A DNA stretch of 64,000 nt, from assembly GCA_020205615.1 (NCBI GenBank), contig CM035167.1:58487023-58551022 (forward strand). Reading direction: 5' to 3'. Below the pieces are notes generated by a model, which saw nothing but the letters and a program-made list of their open reading frames with translations, did not search any database and was not told the origin of the DNA. This document shows positions 58,161 to 64,000 of the stretch, piece after piece. This DNA comes from Panax quinquefolius (Eukaryota; Streptophyta; Magnoliopsida; Apiales; Araliaceae). Position numbers and translations under genes: made by a program. The stretch's first letter is position 1. Every line of letters starts with the position of its first letter.

Positions 58161-58860
58161 ATGGCCAGGATCGATGATCTACCGGATCAGTTAAAAGGGG
58201 CAAAGAATTTTTCTAAGATAGATTTGCATACGGGGTATAGTCGGTTGAAAATAAGGAAGAAGAAGGAGGTACCTAGGACGACGATCAGAACTCGTTATAG
58301 TTATGACAAGTTTCTGGTTATGTCATTTGGGTTGACTAATGTACTGAAGCTAGATTTCCTTAAGGGGCGCCGAACAAGTCGGTGGCAAATTGATAGGTTC
58401 TCTTGTGAGGTGCTATGGTTGAAGGTACCATTAGCGTAACAGGATTTTAGAGGAAGGTTAAGTGAAGCAACTATATTATCTCTATTAGATGATATGAGGA
58501 ATTTTGTAGTGTATCTTGATATTTCACATAGATGACATGATTGCGTGCTCTTATAGAATGGCAATGTCATTGTGTATGCATCACGCCAGTTAAAGGATTA
58601 TAAGAAGGTCTATCCTACTTATGATCTAGAATTGGCAGCTGAAGTTTAAAATAAAAAAAATCTGAAGATAATATTTATACTGGGAGAAAAGTGAGATATA
58701 CACGGACTCTAAGAGTCTGAAATATATCTCCACATAGAAGAAGTTGAATATGCGGTAGAAAGAGGACTGTGATATCTTATATCATTCAGGGAAGGTAAAT
58801 GTAGAAGCCGACACATTAGGTAGGAAGAATAATGAAAACTATCAACGTTAACGACTTAGA
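58161..58860 (+). pseudogene. Element D reverse transcriptase and RNase H fragments, catalytic part deleted
   Basis: IDDLPDQLKGAKNFSKIDLH, GYSRLKIRKKKEVP and [10 protein letters not shown] at 58161-58335 are the middle polymerase motifs. The sequence then jumps past the catalytic xxDD to connection-like residues, then RNase H at about 58495-58650 ([32 protein letters not shown]) with stops. The active-site pair is absent, so this copy cannot encode a working polymerase. Confidence 0.85.
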
Positions 58861-59324
58861 ATGAGTTAATAACGGAGATGGCGAGAACAAAGTTAGATGT
58901 TAGATTACGGAATGAAGGGGTAGAAATGTTATTCACAAGGTAGACTCAATCCATGATAATGGAACGAGTTAATTAAGTACAACTAGGTAACGAGGAATGT
59001 AAGCAAATAAAGAAGAAGACGTAGGATAAATAGAAGACTACGTATAGTCATGTTTTGAAGGAGGAATTTGAGTTCCAAATAATTTTAAAGTTAAAAGAAG
59101 AACTAATAAAAGGAAGATAAAAATAATATGTTAGTAAGTGTTTAACTTCCAACTCAAATTATTGATAGGAAATGATAAGTTATGTAAAATAAGATAATAC
59201 ATTCGGTGAAGGTGAAATGAAAGAACCCCAATGTCGAAGAAGCATTGTGGGAACTCGAGATTAAAATGAAGAAATTTTTTTCCTTAAAGGTGTATGTATT
59301 ATTAGCGAGATTCTGGGGACAGAA
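58861..59324 (+). pseudogene. Element D integrase remnant and chromodomain end
   Basis: No integrase catalytic motif can be read. At about 59222-59280 NPNVEEALWELEIKMKKFF matches the chromodomain end (compare EEATWELEEKM in G). Most of integrase is deleted or unrecognisable. Confidence 0.65.
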
Positions 59325-59344
59325 TCCTTATAAGGAGGGAAGAA
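59325..59344 (+). promoter_or_regulatory. Element D polypurine tract region
   Basis: TAAGGAGGGAAGAA directly precedes the LTR start TGTAATACCC. Confidence 0.75.
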
Positions 59345-60568
59345 TGTAATACCCGAGAAAATCGAATTTTTAGAAGAATTAAAATTTTATTTAATTATAA
59401 AGATTAAATGAATTTAATTGATTATTTATGGGAGCATGCTAATTGAAGGTCATTCTATGACCTAAACATATCAGAACGTCGTAGGATTTTGGCTACGTCA
59501 TAGAATTAAAGTGTTTGAATTTCCAAGACGAAAATAAAAGCTTTTCGAGAAATTTTCCAAAAAACACTATTCACGTATTTCTGCTCGGAAATTATTTTTG
59601 AACTTCCAAGAAATACGTAACGATAGATTATCAAGGTAAGATGGAATATCGAATAATATTTCAGTTATGGAAAACATAATATTTCGCATATGGACTTAAA
59701 ACCTAACGATTATATGTAAGGGATTTGCGAGAAGGAATTTAAATGCTTAAAGTAAATTAAAGCGATCATCGTATAATACGTAGGTATTGTACAAAGTAAT
59801 GAATACGAGTATGATACGATGTATTATACGAGTATGTATGGATGATGGTATATCATATATGATGAATAAGTATATGAGTAGAATACGAGAATTATACGTA
59901 AATAATACGTTATAAGGCTTTAAGCCAAAAGAAAGGAACTTGTAGGATTTGTTAAGTATTATGTTAGCCAAGTATGAAAATGGTTAAGCCCAATGTGAAC
60001 TAATGTTAAAACCAAATATTGGTTATTATAAAGTCCAATAGAATTAAATGTGCAAGTTTAAGTGTTTGTAAAGTAAAGCCCAAAGATTTGTTAATGTAAG
60101 CCCAAAGTATAAGATGAGATTAATTAAGAATTAAAGTCCAAAGCAAGGTTGATCCATTGAGCAACCCATGATCACATGGGTGATCTTGGTGACCAAGAAA
60201 CAAGAGTGATGAGAAAATAGACTTAAGGGTTAAGTAAAGGATAAGTTAGGTGCTAGACAAGTTAACTTAATGGCTAAGCAAAAAGTGTGGTGACCAAGTG
60301 TTTTGGAGAGCAAGTAATGAATAGTAAGGAGGTGGAATGGCCTAAAAGACTAAACTACCCTAACCTTAGAAGTCCTAGCAAGCTTGGATTCATTTATTTG
60401 GTTGTTTCATTTCATCCAACTTATAAGTTGAGAGCTTATTTGCTTGAGAGAATAAGCACATATAAAGTTAGACTTCCCTTGTTAGATTTTCCACCAACAA
60501 CTTATAGCTTATTGGTTTTAGAGAAAAAGTAAGAAGAAGATTAAGACTTATCAAGTGATCATCAAAGG

Positions 60569-60574
60569 GTAAGT
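60569..60574 (+). promoter_or_regulatory. Candidate splice donor in D LTR
   Basis: AAAGG|GTAAGT is an exact plant donor consensus in the LTR. If the 5' LTR copy carried it, splicing to the AG at 36668 would remove the primer site. G has a weaker candidate at a comparable place. Confidence 0.35.
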
Positions 60575-61398
60575 AAACTTGAACCATGTTTCTCTTTTCT
60601 TCCATTGTTAGAGAAGGGATGAATGGTGTTTCATGTATGTTAAGAAGTAAAGGAATGGGATAGTCAATGGAATTAAGCCGTATAGGTAATGAATAAGTAA
60701 TTCAATCATAAATAAGTTATGAACTTATAATGCACGTATATGAACTTGTAACATGATTACACAAATGAAGTTATTATATCAGCAAGAAGCAAGAATAATG
60801 TTTAGAAGACATAAACTATCCTAAGTCATGAGAAATGGAAATATAAGTAATTTATAATTTCATAAGTTTCAAATTTACAAAGAACTAGTATAACTTATCA
60901 AGTTTATAAGTTAATGAAGCATGTATGTCAAGATGTTAGTATAATGGATTGAATCCAATTGAAATGGTTTAAAAATCTCAAGTAACAAAGTTTTGCCGAA
61001 ATTAACGCGATTGGACGATAATCGTCGAATTCGTGAAATTCTCTTAATGGAAGTCAAATTTTGATATTGAGCTTGGAAATGTTAGGTTTCAATGGAGACA
61101 AGTCTTATTTGGCATTATAGAGTTGCGGACTCAAAAATGGCCGGATTCTGACTTAGAACGAAGAAACGAGCGTTGAACGTTCACGAACGTTTATCGTTTT
61201 CGTTAAAAATGGACTAATAGGTGAAATTTTAGCAAATGAAGTCGAATAGATAAAATTCTTGCATGACCACGTAAAGTATGCGATTTGTGAACCGTAGGCT
61301 CTTGAACGAGCCAATTCGAACTTATAACGAAGAAGTTACGAGTCCGGGAATCTCACAAGTTTGAAAAAAAACTTTCAAAGTTTCTGTGGCTCAGAGTC

Positions 61399-61412
61399 CG
61401 CGCCGCGGCGCG
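61399..61412. repeat. 14-bp perfect GC palindrome in D LTR
   Basis: CGCGCCGCGGCGCG equals its own reverse complement and consists only of C and G within AT-rich surroundings. Confidence 0.85.
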
Positions 61413-62888
61413 ATTCCAAGCCTAAATGACCGACGTCATGAAGAAGAAAGTGGTGGCCATAGTCCCTATGAAACTCATGTGCCAGCATTGCATGACGTAT
61501 AACAAAGCGCCTCATGCAGCCATGTGCACGAGTCCGATTTTCAAGTCCTAATAAATGAGGCCATAGCATGACATAACAATAACATCAACAAATACCAAAT
61601 ACGACCTTAAAAGCTAGACAGAAAAGTATGGTTTCAAGTAAAAGATGAAGGGAAATTGTTTAGTAACGAACTAAGGGACTGAATAAAACATTGTTAAGTC
61701 ATAATTAAAACTCAAGTGTGATCACTTAGAGTTAAAGAAAGTTAATTGAATGTAAACAAGAATGGTGTACAATAAGTGTACATAACCAATGCCGATTAAG
61801 TGTCAATTAATAAAGTAATGATGTTAGTAAGCCATGAGGAAGGATAATTAACTCGAACCGAGTTGTAATAATGAAATAATTTCAATTAAGTTATAGAAAG
61901 GAAAGAAGTTGGTAAGAACAATTTAAAAGAACGATGGAAAGCCAGAACCAATAAATAACAAATCTAATATATGATTAGATTGAGAAGAAGGGTAAGATTT
62001 TTTAGGAACTATGTATGTTCATTCATGACCTAATGTGGTATGTTATGTGGTTATGTGTTGTAGAGACTGTAAGGACTCAAAGGAAACGTAATTTTACTGT
62101 AGCAGACGCTGAAGGCAAATTTTTCTTAAACGCTTGTCTAACCTTTGTGTTAGTCAAGTTTTCAAATGATTCAAGTTATGAGATGCATGAATGGTTTTAT
62201 GAAAGAGTTGATTGATTTCTTTACAAGGTTTCTATATAGAATTGATAATGCCATCTTACGCCAATTGTTTGGTACGGATTCAAGGTAAGCCTGAATATGA
62301 ATAAACATATGTATTTTCATCGAGTATTCGATGGGCACCAGATTTTCATCGGATTTGTCCTTTTCAAAGAAATTATGAAACGCTCATGGTCTTGGACCAG
62401 ATTTGGTGTTTTACTGAATATTGTTATAATAAAACATTTTGAAGGAAAATGAATGCTATTTTAAGTTATTGATAGTACTTCGTAACTAATATCCAGTTAC
62501 TGAAGATATAAGATTCCTATGTTTCAACCATGCTTTTAAAATGAAATTGTTGTACTTGTTGAGCTTGTTATGCTCACTCTTGTTTGAACCATATGAATGC
62601 AACTTAGACCGAATGGACCGCAGGATTCGTCAAGGATAAAGTGAAGGCTAAAGCGAACTTGTAGATTACCTATGTAATAGTATAGGTTCGTAATGATAAT
62701 ATTTGATATTATGACAAGAACAAATGTAACGGTTATAAGGAACCTGGGAAATGGTAGAACTGTTTTGGAATATATATATAAGACATATTCGTTCTTTTGA
62801 GGCATTTCAATTGAATGTTTGTGTGAACTGTAGCACCGTGGAGCACCATGTGTCGGGTTGGAAGAGACCCGGATTTGGGGACGTCACA

Positions 62889-63041
62889 CTTGCCCTTGAT
62901 GTGATTTTAGGAATCGATTGGTTAACTACTCATCATACTTTTCTTAAGGTTGTTAGCTTTCATATTCCTAACCAACCTGTTATGCGAATTCAAGCAACTA
63001 AACAACTAAAGTCAATCACTGTTATATCAAGCCATAAGTAA
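62889..63041 (+). pseudogene. Element H protease C terminus
   Basis: LALDVILGIDWLTTHHTFLK, then VSFHIPNQPVMRIQ and a stop at 63041. This is the conserved DVILGMDWL end of gypsy proteases. The active site lies upstream, on the far side of D and outside the window. Confidence 0.85.
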
Positions 63042-63310
63042 AGAGCCCCTAGCCTTTCATTGGTGACTTCCTTGTGTGGAATGCACCGAAGCTGAACTTT
63101 TTGTAGGGGACGTTGTGAATAACGGTGGCAAGTTGATAGGTATCAATGTGACATACTATCCAAGTCTTGGATGATAGTCTTAGTTTTGAATGATATTTTA
63201 AATTATTAATAAATTTCCTGATGTATTCTTGAAGACTTCCTAGCCTACCTCTAGAGCGTGAAATCGAATTTTGTATTGACCCCAGTACAAAACTCATTTC
63301 TAAAACCCTT
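63042..63310 (+). pseudogene. Element H polymerase N-terminal linker remnant, reverse transcriptase deleted
   Basis: At about 63240-63305 one frame reads LPSLPLEREIEFCID and TKLISKTLKYFFT. The first part precedes reverse transcriptase; the KYFFT part is from RNase H (compare [11 protein letters not shown] in G). The reverse transcriptase and most of RNase H have therefore been deleted at this join. Confidence 0.75.
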
Positions 63311-63999
63311 AAATATTTCTTCACCTAGAAAGAACGTATTATGCGCCAAAGACGTTGGCTCGAGCTGTTGAAGATTACGACTATACCATTCAATATCATT
63401 GTGGAAGAGCGAACGTAGTAGCTGACGCATTGAGTAGAAGATCGTATGCGTTTATGAGTGCGATGTTGTTAACACAAAAACCCATTTTGTATAACTTACA
63501 AATGATGAAGATAGAGTTAAAGACTCTAGGAACCGACGTGAAGATAACGAATGTACGAGTAGAATTGACTTTAATCGATAAAGTTAAAGCCGCTCAAGCT
63601 ACACACCCGAATATGATGAATGTGAAGAAGAAGGTTCAAGAAGACGTTATCTCAACCCTCGATTTAATTGGCCCATTTGAAATCCTCGATCGAGTAGGAA
63701 CTGTGGTCTATAGACTCGTTTTACCGCCAAGTATGTCGCGTGTTCATAACAATTTTTTTTACGTATCGATATTACGTAATTATGTGGACGACCCGAACCA
63801 CATTATTGAATTAGAACTAGATGGGATAGCAGAACATTTAACGTATAATGAGATACGTGTTAAAATCTTGGATAAGAAGGATCATATTCGACACTCAAAG
63901 GTTATACCTCAAGAGTTGGAATATGAAATGAAGTCAAGGTATCCTCACCTCTTCGGCATACCAGGTATGTACATAAATTTCGAGGGAAAAATTTCATAA
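63311..63999 (+). pseudogene. Element H RNase H, integrase and pol-tail fusion with internal deletions
   Basis: A TAG at 63326-63328 replaces the expected Gln. After one frameshift near 63370 the frame is open for more than 200 codons to 63999. It reads from the RNase H end ([11 protein letters not shown]) through a short integrase N-terminal piece, and passes directly to the integrase C terminus (LIGPFEILDRVGTVVYRLVL, MSRVHNNFFYVSILRNY). The core with the DDE residues is missing. The chromodomain core is also missing: SKVIPQ joins ELEYEMKSRYPHLF, where G has about 16 more residues. No catalytic activity can be expected. Confidence 0.85.
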
Positions 64000-64000
64000 G

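Larger units (their letters stand above)
27043..62888 (+). mobile_element. Element D: chromovirus-type Ty3/gypsy retrotransposon carrying A, E and F
   Basis: In-window D sequence is 27043-27451, 36612-36770 and 56060-62888. It comprises the 3' end of the 5' LTR (split by A), a tRNA-Met-like primer site, a leader (split by E), a pre-gag frame (split by F), decayed gag, partial reverse transcriptase and RNase H, a chromodomain remnant and a full 3' LTR. The 5' LTR remnant matches the last 210 bp of the 3' LTR. D lies in the protease-coding region of H. The start of its 5' LTR and its left TSD lie outside the window, beyond A. Confidence 0.9.
59345..62888 (+). repeat. Element D 3' LTR
   Basis: TGTAATACCCGAG to GACGTCACA, 3544 bp. 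The last 210 bp match the 5' LTR remnant at 27043-27252. It contains a canonical splice-donor match GTAAGT at 60569-60574 and a 14-bp perfect GC palindrome at 61399-61412. No gene was recognised; the open frames inside are not conserved in any other copy seen here. Confidence 0.9.
62889..64000 (+). mobile_element. Element H: outermost chromovirus-type Ty3/gypsy, right-hand part
   Basis: It starts inside a protease (DVILGIDWL) directly after D's LTR, so D is inserted in H. It runs to the window edge through fragments of RNase H, integrase and the pol tail. The last bases (TTTCGAGGGAAAAATTTCATAAG) match the block that precedes the polypurine tract and 3' LTR in C. The 3' LTR should begin just beyond the window. 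Confidence 0.85.

Noticed and set aside
60287..60532. An 81-codon frame in D's 3' LTR as a gene.
   Set aside because: No recognisable motif and no second copy in the window to test conservation; LTR sequence commonly holds such frames by chance.
62015..62215. A 66-codon frame in D's 3' LTR as a gene.
   Set aside because: Same reasons: no family resemblance and it lies within the LTR.

Overview
This 64-kb window is nuclear DNA from a flowering plant, probably a eudicot. It is AT-rich and I found no host gene, tRNA or rRNA gene. Nearly every base can be assigned to LTR retrotransposons nested inside one another, as in gene-poor or pericentromeric plant DNA. The evidence is plant-type Ty3/gypsy and Ty1/copia proteins, primer-binding sites complementary to tRNA-Asp or initiator tRNA-Met, polypurine tracts, paired long terminal repeats and 5-bp target-site duplications (TSDs). 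I call the eight elements A to H.

Layout. A (Athila-type Ty3/gypsy, +) runs from the left edge to 27042 and carries two later insertions: B (Athila-type, -, 3353-15165) and C (very long LTRs with an almost empty interior, -, 17262-24324). A itself sits in the 5' LTR of D, a chromovirus-type Ty3/gypsy (+). D's own sequence appears at 27043-27451, 36612-36770 and 56060-62888. D also carries E (Ty1/copia, -, 27452-36611) and F (small non-autonomous Athila-type, -, 36771-56059). F's right LTR is split by G (chromovirus-type, +, 41631-54783), which is a collapsed tandem array of LTRs and interiors. D sits in the protease region of H, another chromovirus-type element (+) that runs off the right edge. 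The deepest nesting is H>D>F>G and H>D>A>B or C.

Coding content. All elements look defective. A keeps gag, protease and a long env-like frame but has no reverse transcriptase or integrase. B keeps a complete but broken gag-pol and a decayed env-like gene. C keeps only about 37 codons from the end of pol. F keeps one 352-codon frame with four stops. D, E, G and H have degraded gag-pol. Many nonsense codons look like C-to-T changes, as expected for methylated, silenced repeats.

Most interesting points: (1) a chain of hairpins in the copia leader, four of which share a loop motif but have different self-complementary stems; (2) an extra acidic coiled-coil reading frame ahead of gag in both chromoviruses D and G; (3) splice-acceptor-like sequence immediately before the first ATG of five elements; (4) the LTR concatemer in G, bounded by one perfect TSD; (5) element C, which may be an internally deleted relative of H.
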